Origin: Bacteroidales bacterium UBA6207 | GTDB lineage: Bacteria; Bacteroidota; Bacteroidia; Bacteroidales; F082 | Reading direction: 5' to 3' | Assembly: GCA_002421995.1 (NCBI GenBank) | Contig: DISP01000035.1 | Location: 2,256-32,223 of the forward strand | Length of the DNA stretch: 29,968 bases | Shown: positions 7,451 through 14,543 of the stretch, in pieces | How the letters are laid out: each line of letters starts with the position of its first letter | How positions within the stretch are numbered: the first letter of the stretch is position 1 | Notes under the pieces: generated by a model | The model's input: only the letters and a program-made list of their open reading frames with translations | Told to the model about the DNA's origin: nothing | The model's database searches: none | Made by a program: the position numbers and the translations under genes

Positions 7451-8941
7451 TTAAAGAGACCATCCTTCGCGATAGGTGTGTCGGATATAGTCCTCTGCGG
7501 CTTTCCTGGCATTCATGGTTTCGTGTTGTGTATCAAAATGAGGATGGCCGTCAATCACCTCAAATTTATCGCTTTTCACAACCCTGATCTCGTCGTCAGC
7601 GCCAATGTTAGTGAATTTCATATTGGCACCGTCCCAAAGCAGCTCGCGCTTGAGGTCTTGCAAACGTACTGCAACAACACCCATCACCACCATCTCGTTC
7701 ATCGGGCCTGAATAGCCAAAATAGGAGCTGGCTTCGACCCTGCTTTCGGGACTTTCCTTGCAAGCTCTCACCCAGTCCATCTCGTGACCTGTTTCGACGC
7801 GGCGCATGCTGGGGGCAGGGCGCTTGTAATCCTTGTCATAGTCGAGCGGCAAAAGGAACGGATCGCGTCCATAACAACCTGTCATAATCTTACCCTTTGA
7901 ACCGATGAGCAGACATCCGCCATTGGGATCGCGTCCCATCACTTCGCCATCGGGAAGTTCTTCCGGACGTGGAGGCAGAAGCCCGCCATCCCACCAGGTG
8001 ACATTCACTTCGGGCATGGCAAGACCTTTGTAATTTTCCCTGGCAGGAAAAACATATTTCACAACTTCGGCCAATGGTGGCGACTCGGTATTAAACTGCG
8101 ATGACGTTCCCTGAACCTTTGAAGGATATTTCAGGTTGAGCGACATGAAAATCGGATCCATGATGTGGCAAGCCATATCGCCAAGGGCTCCTGTTCCAAA
8201 ATCCCACCAACCACGCCAGTTCCATGGTGTATAGATGGGGTTGTAAGGCCGTTCTTTGGCGGGTCCGAGAAACAGATCCCAGGCCAGTGTTTCTGGAACG
8301 GCAGGTGTTTCAATCGGGCGCTCGAGGCCTTGTGGCCAGATAGGGCGGTTGGTCCATGCGTGTGCTTCCCTGATCTCGCCAATGGCACCATCCCACACCC
8401 ACTCACAAACTTTGCGAATTCCTTCGCCCGAATTTCCCTGATTTCCCATCTGGGTAGCAACTTTGTACTGTTTTGCAACCTCTGTCATTTGCCTTGATTC
8501 CCACACCGAATGCGTAAGAGGTTTTTCGCAATAAACGTGCTTGCCCATCTTCATGGCATTGATACTGATGATCGCATGTGTATGGTCAGGAGTTCCAACC
8601 ACCACGGCATCAATGGATTCACCGAGCTCATCAAACATTTTGCGCCAGTCGTAATACTTGGCAGCATCGGGAAACTCGTTAAAGATTTTGCGTGAGTATT
8701 TCCAGTCAACATCACAAAGCGCAATGATGTTTTCGCTGCTCACGGCGCGGATCACTCCACCGCCACGGCCACCAACTCCCACGCCAACGATATTCAGTTT
8801 ATCACTGGGAGCTTTATGTCCAAGGCCCGAGATCACCTTGCTGGGCAGAATCATGAAACCGGCAGCAGTAAGGGCAGAATTTCTGAGAAATGTGCGCCGA
8901 TCCATGCCATTGTTGGTTTTGGTCTGATCTTCCATATTCAT
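7451..8941 (-). CDS. Tat-signal Gfo/Idh/MocA family oxidoreductase
   Basis: This 496-residue NAD(P)-dependent sugar dehydrogenase starts with a twin-arginine signal: MDRRTFLRN with Arg15-Arg16, then a hydrophobic stretch to about residue 35. Export in folded form with bound cofactor is therefore expected, as in glucose-fructose oxidoreductase. The Rossmann nucleotide loop is VGVGVGGRGGG (52-62). The EKP catalytic motif is YCEKP with Lys140 (137-141). A C-terminal alpha/beta sheet domain carries the sugar site. It is the fifth gene of the six-gene operon, 41 bp upstream of the DUF1080 gene and 13 bp after the isomerase gene. Within a 3-keto-sugar pathway it would oxidise a glycoside at C3 or reduce the free 3-keto sugar. 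The direction and substrate cannot be decided from sequence. Confidence 0.92.
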   Translation of the reverse strand: MNMEDQTKTNNGMDRRTFLRNSALTAAGFMILPSKVISGLGHKAPSDKLNIVGVGVGGRGGGVIRAVSSENIIALCDVDWKYSRKIFNEFPDAAKYYDWRKMFDELGESIDAVVVGTPDHTHAIISINAMKMGKHVYCEKPLTHSVWESRQMTEVAKQYKVATQMGNQGNSGEGIRKVCEWVWDGAIGEIREAHAWTNRPIWPQGLERPIETPAVPETLAWDLFLGPAKERPYNPIYTPWNWRGWWDFGTGALGDMACHIMDPIFMSLNLKYPSKVQGTSSQFNTESPPLAEVVKYVFPARENYKGLAMPEVNVTWWDGGLLPPRPEELPDGEVMGRDPNGGCLLIGSKGKIMTGCYGRDPFLLPLDYDKDYKRPAPSMRRVETGHEMDWVRACKESPESRVEASSYFGYSGPMNEMVVMGVVAVRLQDLKRELLWDGANMKFTNIGADDEIRVVKSDKFEVIDGHPHFDTQHETMNARKAAEDYIRHTYREGWSL

Positions 8942-8954
8942 ATATTGTTATTGG

Positions 8955-9809
8955 TTAAAAAAGATGTTTCTTAATGTAATTCAGGCTTTTGCCTGCACAG
9001 TGCAAAGGAGCGCCTTCATCATACTGCTCCTGTTCAACGAAAACGCGCTCCAATCCGGCTTGACCGGCTTTTTCCAAAAGATTTCGAAAGTCAATCCGGC
9101 CATTGCCAACGATACAGCTCTTGCCATCAGTTGCCAGATCCTTCATGTGCCAGGTGGTGAAGCGTCCCGGATATTTATCAAAATACTTATAAGGATCTTG
9201 TCCGCCTTTGATCACCCAATAGATATCCATTTGAAACGAAACCAATTTAGGATCAGTATTTTGCAATAAAATCTCATATGGCAGTTTGCCTTCCATTTCC
9301 CTGAACTCAAAATCATGGTTGTGATAGCCAAAGCGAATGCCATTTTTCAGACAAGCCTCTCCAATACGGTTCATTTCATCGGCCGTGCGCCGAAAATCAT
9401 CCAGGCTTTTTTCTGGTCTTCCCATCATCGAAGGCAGTATTAAAAAACTCAAGCCTGCCTCAGCAGCTTTTCCCGACCAGGCAGCGGCTGTGCTGTCTGA
9501 AATTCCGGAATGGCTGCTGTGGATTGTCAAACCCAGAGCGTTGCAAAACCTGCTAAACTCGACGGCTTCTCTGCCATAAAAACCGCCATCGAAGCCATAG
9601 GTTTCAATACTTTTGTAGCCCAATGCCGAAACCGCCTTAAGCGTTTCATCCACATTGTTTTGCATTTCGTTTCGGAGTGTCCACAATTGAATGCCGGCTT
9701 CTTTCTGCAACAGCGAAGCCCCATAGCTTTCCTTTTGGGGCAACACAGCGAGCATTAGGGTGCCGGGCACCAGGGGAAGTGTCTTCAAAAAATCGCGTCT
9801 GTTCTGCAT
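8955..9809 (-). CDS. Tat-signal sugar phosphate isomerase/epimerase (xylose isomerase-like TIM barrel)
   Basis: This is a 284-residue protein of the AP-endonuclease-2/xylose-isomerase-like TIM-barrel family. The N-terminus MQNRRDFLKT with a hydrophobic stretch to about residue 23 looks like a Tat signal, so the enzyme is probably exported. Barrel and metal-site features include IQLWTLR near 40, YHNHDFEF, QMDIYW, WHMKD and FVEQEQYD, giving the usual Glu/Asp/His metal ligands. In 3-keto-glycoside clusters such enzymes act on the keto-sugar or its enol-type elimination product (epimerase, hydratase or elimination step). It sits between two oxidoreductase genes with gaps of 18 and 13 bp. The word phosphate in the family name is unlikely to apply here, given export and context. 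Confidence 0.87.
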   Translation of the reverse strand: MQNRRDFLKTLPLVPGTLMLAVLPQKESYGASLLQKEAGIQLWTLRNEMQNNVDETLKAVSALGYKSIETYGFDGGFYGREAVEFSRFCNALGLTIHSSHSGISDSTAAAWSGKAAEAGLSFLILPSMMGRPEKSLDDFRRTADEMNRIGEACLKNGIRFGYHNHDFEFREMEGKLPYEILLQNTDPKLVSFQMDIYWVIKGGQDPYKYFDKYPGRFTTWHMKDLATDGKSCIVGNGRIDFRNLLEKAGQAGLERVFVEQEQYDEGAPLHCAGKSLNYIKKHLF

Positions 9810-9827
9810 ATTTCTGATTTTAAGTTC

Positions 9828-10907
9828 TTAAAGATCAATATTTTTTCCGGTATTATAACTTTTTATAGCTGCTTCAATTATTTCAAGCACCATCAATGCC
9901 TCTTCCATCTTCACATCCTGCGGTGCTCCATGCACAATGGCATCGAAAACATTGTCATAAAAGCCAAGGTAGTTTCCCGGTATTGTTGGGAACTTCCGCC
10001 TTGAAGTTTCACCGTCCACAACGCAATTCAAAATGCCAAAATCCTGTTTTTTGTCTCTGCCAATTCCTTTCAATGAGCTTGAAGCCTTTTCTTTGAGCCG
10101 TCCTTCCTGGGGATCAAGACCATATTTTAGAAACGATCCAAGTGTGCCATGCAGCTGAAAACGCGGACCGGCTTCTTTAACATAAACTCCGGCTTTTAGT
10201 GTTACCACAAGCTTGTCATAAAACAATGTGAGGTCGAAGCCATCGTTGGATTGGCTCTTTTGACGCAAAAACCTGAGATTTGCATATACTGCCTTAGGTT
10301 TTCCAAACAATACAATTGCCTGATCAATGAGGTGAGGACCAAGATCATACAATGTCCCACCAGCTTCACTACCGAGGTATCTCCACTCTGCCCTGCTGAC
10401 GATTGGGCTATACCTGTCGAAACGCGACTCAAAATCAACAAGTTGCCCAAGACTCCCGCTTGCGATAAGGTGCCGGATGGTCAGAAAATCACCGTCCCAG
10501 CGTCTGTTATGAAACGGAATCAGTAGTCTTTGGGTTTTCTTAGCTGTTTCCATCATGATTTTAAAATCAGCCGAAGAAAGCGCCACCGGCTTTTCAACAA
10601 CCACATGTTTGCCGGCACGCAACGATTCAACTGTTTGCGAAAGATGCAACTGATGTGGAGTGCAAATCACAACAAGGTCAATTTGCGGATCATTCAGCAC
10701 CTCTTCAAAACGCGTATATATCTTTGCATCAGGATATTGCTCATGAACTAAGGTATTATTACTGACAAAGGCTCCGATGTGGAAACCTTTATGTGCCCGC
10801 AGCAACGGCGCATGAAAAACCTTGCCTGATAATCCAAAGCCCACCACTGCCGCATGAATTATTTTACGGTCTTGGAGATTTTCCGGCTTTGGTGATTGTT
10901 GGATCAT
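9828..10907 (-). CDS. Cytoplasmic Gfo/Idh/MocA family oxidoreductase
   Basis: This 359-residue dehydrogenase has no signal peptide, in contrast to its two operon neighbours of the same superfamily. The start chosen is the ATG at 10907, which lies 2 bp after the TGA of the upstream gene (TGACCATG). A longer reading frame would overlap that gene and adds an unconserved basic tail. The Rossmann motif VVGFGLSGKVFHAPLL (residues 21-36) is typical of the branch containing E. coli YdgJ and YhhX. The EKP motif is VVVEKP (102-107), and a downstream DLGPHLIDQAI block matches the usual substrate-domain helix. It likely works on a keto or inositol-type sugar after import, or regenerates NAD(P) for the pathway. 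Substrate not assigned. Confidence 0.9.
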   Translation of the reverse strand: MIQQSPKPENLQDRKIIHAAVVGFGLSGKVFHAPLLRAHKGFHIGAFVSNNTLVHEQYPDAKIYTRFEEVLNDPQIDLVVICTPHQLHLSQTVESLRAGKHVVVEKPVALSSADFKIMMETAKKTQRLLIPFHNRRWDGDFLTIRHLIASGSLGQLVDFESRFDRYSPIVSRAEWRYLGSEAGGTLYDLGPHLIDQAIVLFGKPKAVYANLRFLRQKSQSNDGFDLTLFYDKLVVTLKAGVYVKEAGPRFQLHGTLGSFLKYGLDPQEGRLKEKASSSLKGIGRDKKQDFGILNCVVDGETSRRKFPTIPGNYLGFYDNVFDAIVHGAPQDVKMEEALMVLEIIEAAIKSYNTGKNIDL

Positions 10908-10909
10908 GG

Positions 10910-12472
10910 TCAGATGATAATTTCTTTTTCTTTGTCCCAATAGGTTCTTCTGCCTTCATGGTATGAGATAGTGCCCATGTGTGCAGAAATTGCCTCCTCA
11001 AAAGCCTGGTCTATATTACAGCTCGGTTGGGTTCCATTATTGAGTCTGATACAATTGAGCCATTCGCGCAAATGAAGGTGTGTGGTGTCCACAGCTTTTC
11101 CGTCGCGGTAAGTGTAGAGCAGTCCTCTGCCTGCAAAATACTTCTCTGTCGGTGTGGTTATTGCATCCACTTTTCCCTGACCCGGCACATAGGAATAGAT
11201 TGGTTTATTGGGTTCAAGCAAACCCTTTTCAATTTGCTGTTTGTACTGTGTGGAGCGGGGATCAAGAAATATTGTCAGGTTTTCATCCAGTTCCATCCAG
11301 GCATCATGCCCCATAATGGCTTTGCCCCTGTTTTTCTCGCTGCTGAGAGTGGCACTGTAAAGGAGCGTCAGGTCCTTGTCGGGATATTCGAATGCCATAT
11401 TTAAAACATCGGGCACAGTGCGTCCGTCTTTGTAGAAATAAATTCCTCCCGAGGCCATGGCCGATTGTGGTATTCCAAGGCCCAGGATTTGGTTCATTGC
11501 ATCGAATTCATGTGTAAATAAATCGCCGCTTAATCCGGTGCTGTAGTCCCACCAGCAGCGCCATCTGAAGAAGCGCTCCAGACTGAAAGGGTGCCATGGA
11601 GCCGGTCCGATAAACTGTTTCCAGTCAATAGTCTGCTCATTCGCTTCAGGATCAATATCATAAACCCAGGCACCATTTGGATCATTGCGGTTTGTACACA
11701 CTTCAATCAGCGAAATTTTCCCAATCAGATTTTTGGCAATCATTGATCTGGCTACCTGATAGCTTTCGGTTTGACGGCCCTGATGCCCCAATTGAAAAAC
11801 TATATTGTTTTCTTTGACCACGTTCCTGACTTCGAAAGTTTCCTCAACAGTCCAGGAAAGCGGTTTCTCGCAATAAACATGTTTTCCGTTTTTTGCAGCA
11901 GCCAGTGCAACGGGCACATGCAAATGATCAGGTGTAGCAATGATCACAGCATCAACCAAATCGGACGAAACAAGCTCCTGATAGGTATTGAAACGCACAG
12001 GTGCATCGCCCTGAGGTCCGTCTTTACCGTTACGGTGCACGTTGGCTCCCATCATGATGGCTCTGTTCGCGTTTTTCTCAAAGACATCGCAAACAGCTGT
12101 TATTTTGACATTCAGGTTCTCCTGATGTAAAAAATCATTCAGGTAATGCTGCCAAAACACATCTTTTTCTCCCTTTAATTTCCAATCGTCAATCCGGTCG
12201 GGGTGCACAAAACCAAGTGCTTTCATAAGATAGCCGCCACGGCCTCCAACACCTACCACACCAACCCGAATCTCAGGTCCGTCAACGAGTGCAGGCACTG
12301 CAGCCACAGCGGAGAAATCCATTTCGGGCAGTCCGTTCACTTTTTTTGATGCTTTTTCGTCCTGATGCGACCAAAGTCCATATCCGATTGCCCCTAAAAC
12401 AGGTATTGCAGCCAGGCCGGCAAGCATATCTCTGCGCGAAATTCCTTTGTTTTTATCTTTCTCCTGATTCAT
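10910..12472 (-). CDS. Tat-signal Gfo/Idh/MocA oxidoreductase with extended N-terminal domain
   Basis: This 520-residue oxidoreductase is read from the ATG at 12472, 10 bp after the DoxX stop; a longer frame would overlap that gene. A Tat signal is present: ISRRDMLAGL with Arg13-Arg14, followed by a hydrophobic segment to about 35. The nucleotide loop VGVGGRGG spans about 73-80, and the catalytic CEKP motif is at 201-204. Between the glycine loop and the second Rossmann strand (TAVCDV) there is an unusually long insertion of about 40 residues with DDWKLKGEKDVFW, which resembles large Bacteroidota and Planctomycetes members of the family. The C-terminal half contains the WWDYSTGLSGDLFTHEFD block seen in this branch. 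It is the second gene of the operon. Sugar 3-dehydrogenase activity is an inference. Confidence 0.9.
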   Translation of the reverse strand: MNQEKDKNKGISRRDMLAGLAAIPVLGAIGYGLWSHQDEKASKKVNGLPEMDFSAVAAVPALVDGPEIRVGVVGVGGRGGYLMKALGFVHPDRIDDWKLKGEKDVFWQHYLNDFLHQENLNVKITAVCDVFEKNANRAIMMGANVHRNGKDGPQGDAPVRFNTYQELVSSDLVDAVIIATPDHLHVPVALAAAKNGKHVYCEKPLSWTVEETFEVRNVVKENNIVFQLGHQGRQTESYQVARSMIAKNLIGKISLIEVCTNRNDPNGAWVYDIDPEANEQTIDWKQFIGPAPWHPFSLERFFRWRCWWDYSTGLSGDLFTHEFDAMNQILGLGIPQSAMASGGIYFYKDGRTVPDVLNMAFEYPDKDLTLLYSATLSSEKNRGKAIMGHDAWMELDENLTIFLDPRSTQYKQQIEKGLLEPNKPIYSYVPGQGKVDAITTPTEKYFAGRGLLYTYRDGKAVDTTHLHLREWLNCIRLNNGTQPSCNIDQAFEEAISAHMGTISYHEGRRTYWDKEKEIII

Positions 12473-12482
12473 CACTGAAAAT

Positions 12483-12992
12483 CTACTTCTTAAACATAAT
12501 TCTTTTAATACCAATCACTTCCTCAGCGGGATACTGATAGATAAGCAGCAGCAACAAGCCTTCGATCAAGGTTTTGTTCACCACAAAATAGCTCCCGTCG
12601 GATGGAAAAAGGTATGTAATTCCGGGAAAAGGCGGGTGCGAGAGATAATACAATGACAATAAAAAGATTCCGGCAGCGGCAGCATACCTGCTCAAAAAGC
12701 CCAGCACCATTGCCAAACCAATGAATGTGAGTCCCCAGGCATTTAAAAAATCGGAGGCGTTCAAAACAGCCTGATTCCCGGCAATCCAATAAAAGAAATT
12801 TCTGAACCAACCACCGGAATCGAGCAGGTAAGCCCTGGAGGTCCATGCCGGATTGAAAACCTTCACCAGACCTTCAAATAAAAAATGCCATCCAACTGCA
12901 ATTCTAAGAATGGCCAAGGTGATCTCCGTTTGTTTTCTGTGCTGCATCACATCATTTTGTATTTCAGCCTCAAAGTTATCCTTTTTCAACAT
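12483..12992 (-). CDS. DoxX-like four-helix membrane protein
   Basis: This 169-residue membrane protein has four predicted helices and the DoxX family pattern: LAILRIAVGWHFLFEGLVKV in the first helix, a loop with WTSRAYLLDSGGWFRNFF, then three more hydrophobic segments. DoxX/DoxD proteins include the small subunit of thiosulfate:quinone oxidoreductase and proteins that pass electrons to quinones or help redox enzymes in the membrane. It is the first gene of the operon with three Gfo/Idh/MocA oxidoreductases, two of them Tat-exported. A role in moving electrons between the exported sugar dehydrogenases and the quinone pool would make sense but is inferred, not seen. The 16-bp palindrome at 13049-13064 lies 57 bp upstream. 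Confidence 0.82.
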   Translation of the reverse strand: MLKKDNFEAEIQNDVMQHRKQTEITLAILRIAVGWHFLFEGLVKVFNPAWTSRAYLLDSGGWFRNFFYWIAGNQAVLNASDFLNAWGLTFIGLAMVLGFLSRYAAAAGIFLLSLYYLSHPPFPGITYLFPSDGSYFVVNKTLIEGLLLLLIYQYPAEEVIGIKRIMFKK

Positions 12993-13048
12993 AAAACACT
13001 GATTGGAACAACTGATTTTTCCTAAATCATTTTAATGCACTGTTTCAC

Positions 13049-13064
13049 TGTTATTTAAATAACA
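13049..13064. promoter_or_regulatory. Perfect 16-bp palindrome, candidate operator of the oxidoreductase operon
   Basis: TGTTATTTAAATAACA is a perfect inverted repeat 57 bp upstream of the DoxX start codon, in the only upstream non-coding space of the six-gene operon. Such palindromes are typical of dimeric regulators (GntR, LacI, CRP/FNR or TetR types). No regulator gene is adjacent, and no clean TAnnTTTG box was found in this gap. AT-rich composition raises the chance expectation somewhat. Confidence 0.45.
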
Positions 13065-13160
13065 ATTGAGTAAATTTTGATGTGGTATGAAATTCAAATC
13101 TGTAACCAACAACGTAGCCGTGAAAGCTGATTTTGACAAAACGGGAGCCTTTGCCCCGCC

Positions 13161-14408
13161 TTATGATACCATGATTGATTTTGGATAGCAGATAAAAAAT
13201 TTGGTTACAGGCTGCGACAGCACAGAAATATTCAGCTGATCCGAGGCCTTTGAAATATCGAGCAGCTTCCCGTCTTTGTACAAGATATTGATGCCGGGAT
13301 GATGCGGGTGATAAGCATGGTTTGAAGTAGATTCCTTGATAAATAAGTATTGTACTTCCTCTTTAGAGAGACTGAAATCATGCCCGATCCTTGCCTGAAT
13401 CATCTCGCAGCGGGCATCGTCAAATGGTTCGCCGGAAAGTTCAATCCTGAAAAGTTTGCGGTTTACGATGCCTGTACTCAGTATCGAAAGCACTTTGTCA
13501 GGGTAATTCTGCCAAAGCTTTAAAGCCGTAAACACATCATAATCATCAAGTTGAGCAAACTTAGCCAAAGCTTCTGAACCCGGATAAAACGCTTCAACAC
13601 CGGGATCATTTTTCAAAAACCATGATAGAGAAGGAGTTGCCGGCAGCTCATGACCAAGATTCGACAGCTGTTTTGCCCTACGGAGGCAGTTCATGAGCAT
13701 ATATTCTGCCGACAGAACTGTTTTGTGCAGGTAAACCTGCCAATACATCATGCGTCTCGCACCAATAAACTTCTCCACCGAGTAAATCCCTTTCGCCTCA
13801 ATCACCAGTCTGTCGTCAACCATATCGAGCATGGCAAGCAGGCGTTCGGCATTGATCGTTCCTTCAGCAACTCCCGTAAAAAAACTGTCGCGCTTTAGAT
13901 AATCCATCCGATCCATATCCAACTGACTGGATACTAATTGATTCAAAAAGTTACGCTGATGTGTACCTTCAAACACAGCGATTGCCTGATCCAAAGTGTG
14001 CCCAAATTGGGCGTTCAGCTCGCGCATCATAAGTGCACTCAACTGTTCGTGCGACATTTTTGTTACAATGGTTTTTTCGAGGGTATGGGAATACGGGCCA
14101 TGGCCAATGTCATGCAGTAAAATTGCCAATGAGGCTGCCAATTGCTCGTCGTCATGGATGTGATGCCCTTTTGACCTAAGCACGGCTATTGCCTGCTGCA
14201 TCAGATGCATTGCACCTACCGAATGCTGAAATCGCGCATGCAATGCACCTGCATAAACAAGATGCGTCAATCCGAGTTGCTTAATCCTTCTCAAACGCTG
14301 AAAATACGGATGCTCAATGAGGCTAAAATGCAACCTGTCAGGTATTTGAATAAACCCATACACAGGATCATTGAAGATTTTCTTTCCGGGACGAACACTA
14401 TCAGCCAT
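13161..14408 (-). CDS. HD-domain phosphohydrolase
   Basis: This is a 415-residue HD-superfamily metal-dependent phosphohydrolase of the dNTPase/SAMHD1-like branch. The ATG at 14408 gives MADSVRPGKK, while the longer frame adds a non-conserved 25-residue tail. Visible motifs are DPVYGFI (14-20), HARFQHSVGAMHL with His62, LLHDIGHGPYSH with His99-Asp100 and His103, and SQLDMDRMDYLKRD (161-174) providing the last metal ligand and the arginine-rich block. These give a complete H...HD...D metal site, so it should be catalytically active, on dNTPs or a related nucleotide. It is divergent from porX with 135 bp between the starts. The stop codon region is overlapped by a small plus-strand reading frame of no clear meaning. 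Confidence 0.9.
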   Translation of the reverse strand: MADSVRPGKKIFNDPVYGFIQIPDRLHFSLIEHPYFQRLRRIKQLGLTHLVYAGALHARFQHSVGAMHLMQQAIAVLRSKGHHIHDDEQLAASLAILLHDIGHGPYSHTLEKTIVTKMSHEQLSALMMRELNAQFGHTLDQAIAVFEGTHQRNFLNQLVSSQLDMDRMDYLKRDSFFTGVAEGTINAERLLAMLDMVDDRLVIEAKGIYSVEKFIGARRMMYWQVYLHKTVLSAEYMLMNCLRRAKQLSNLGHELPATPSLSWFLKNDPGVEAFYPGSEALAKFAQLDDYDVFTALKLWQNYPDKVLSILSTGIVNRKLFRIELSGEPFDDARCEMIQARIGHDFSLSKEEVQYLFIKESTSNHAYHPHHPGINILYKDGKLLDISKASDQLNISVLSQPVTKFFICYPKSIMVS

Positions 14409-14417
14409 AAAAAAAGT

Positions 14418-14425
14418 TAATTTTG
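14418..14425 (+). promoter_or_regulatory. Possible -7 box for porX
   Basis: TAATTTTG matches TAnnTTTG on the plus strand, 118 nt upstream of the porX ATG and just outside the divergent HD gene start. There is no TTG at the ideal -33 distance. The implied leader of about 110 nt is long, so this is only a candidate. Confidence 0.28.
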
Positions 14426-14480
14426 TAATGATGGCACCATTGTTGAAACAATAATCCCTCAAAAAACGCATTATAAGCTG

Positions 14481-14488
14481 CAAAAGTA
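14481..14488 (-). promoter_or_regulatory. Putative -7 box for the HD phosphohydrolase gene
   Basis: The minus strand reads TACTTTTG, a perfect TAnnTTTG match about 72 nt upstream of the HD gene ATG. The leader would be about 65 nt. The -33 element is not clear. Confidence 0.4.
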
Positions 14489-14543
14489 ATCACATATCAA
14501 TGACAGACCTCTACCCACAATTAACAATTTGAATTTTAACACA

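Noticed and set aside
10979..11404. 141-codon plus-strand open frame opposite the large Tat-signal oxidoreductase
   Set aside because: Antisense shadow of a well-supported gene; no motif and no start context.
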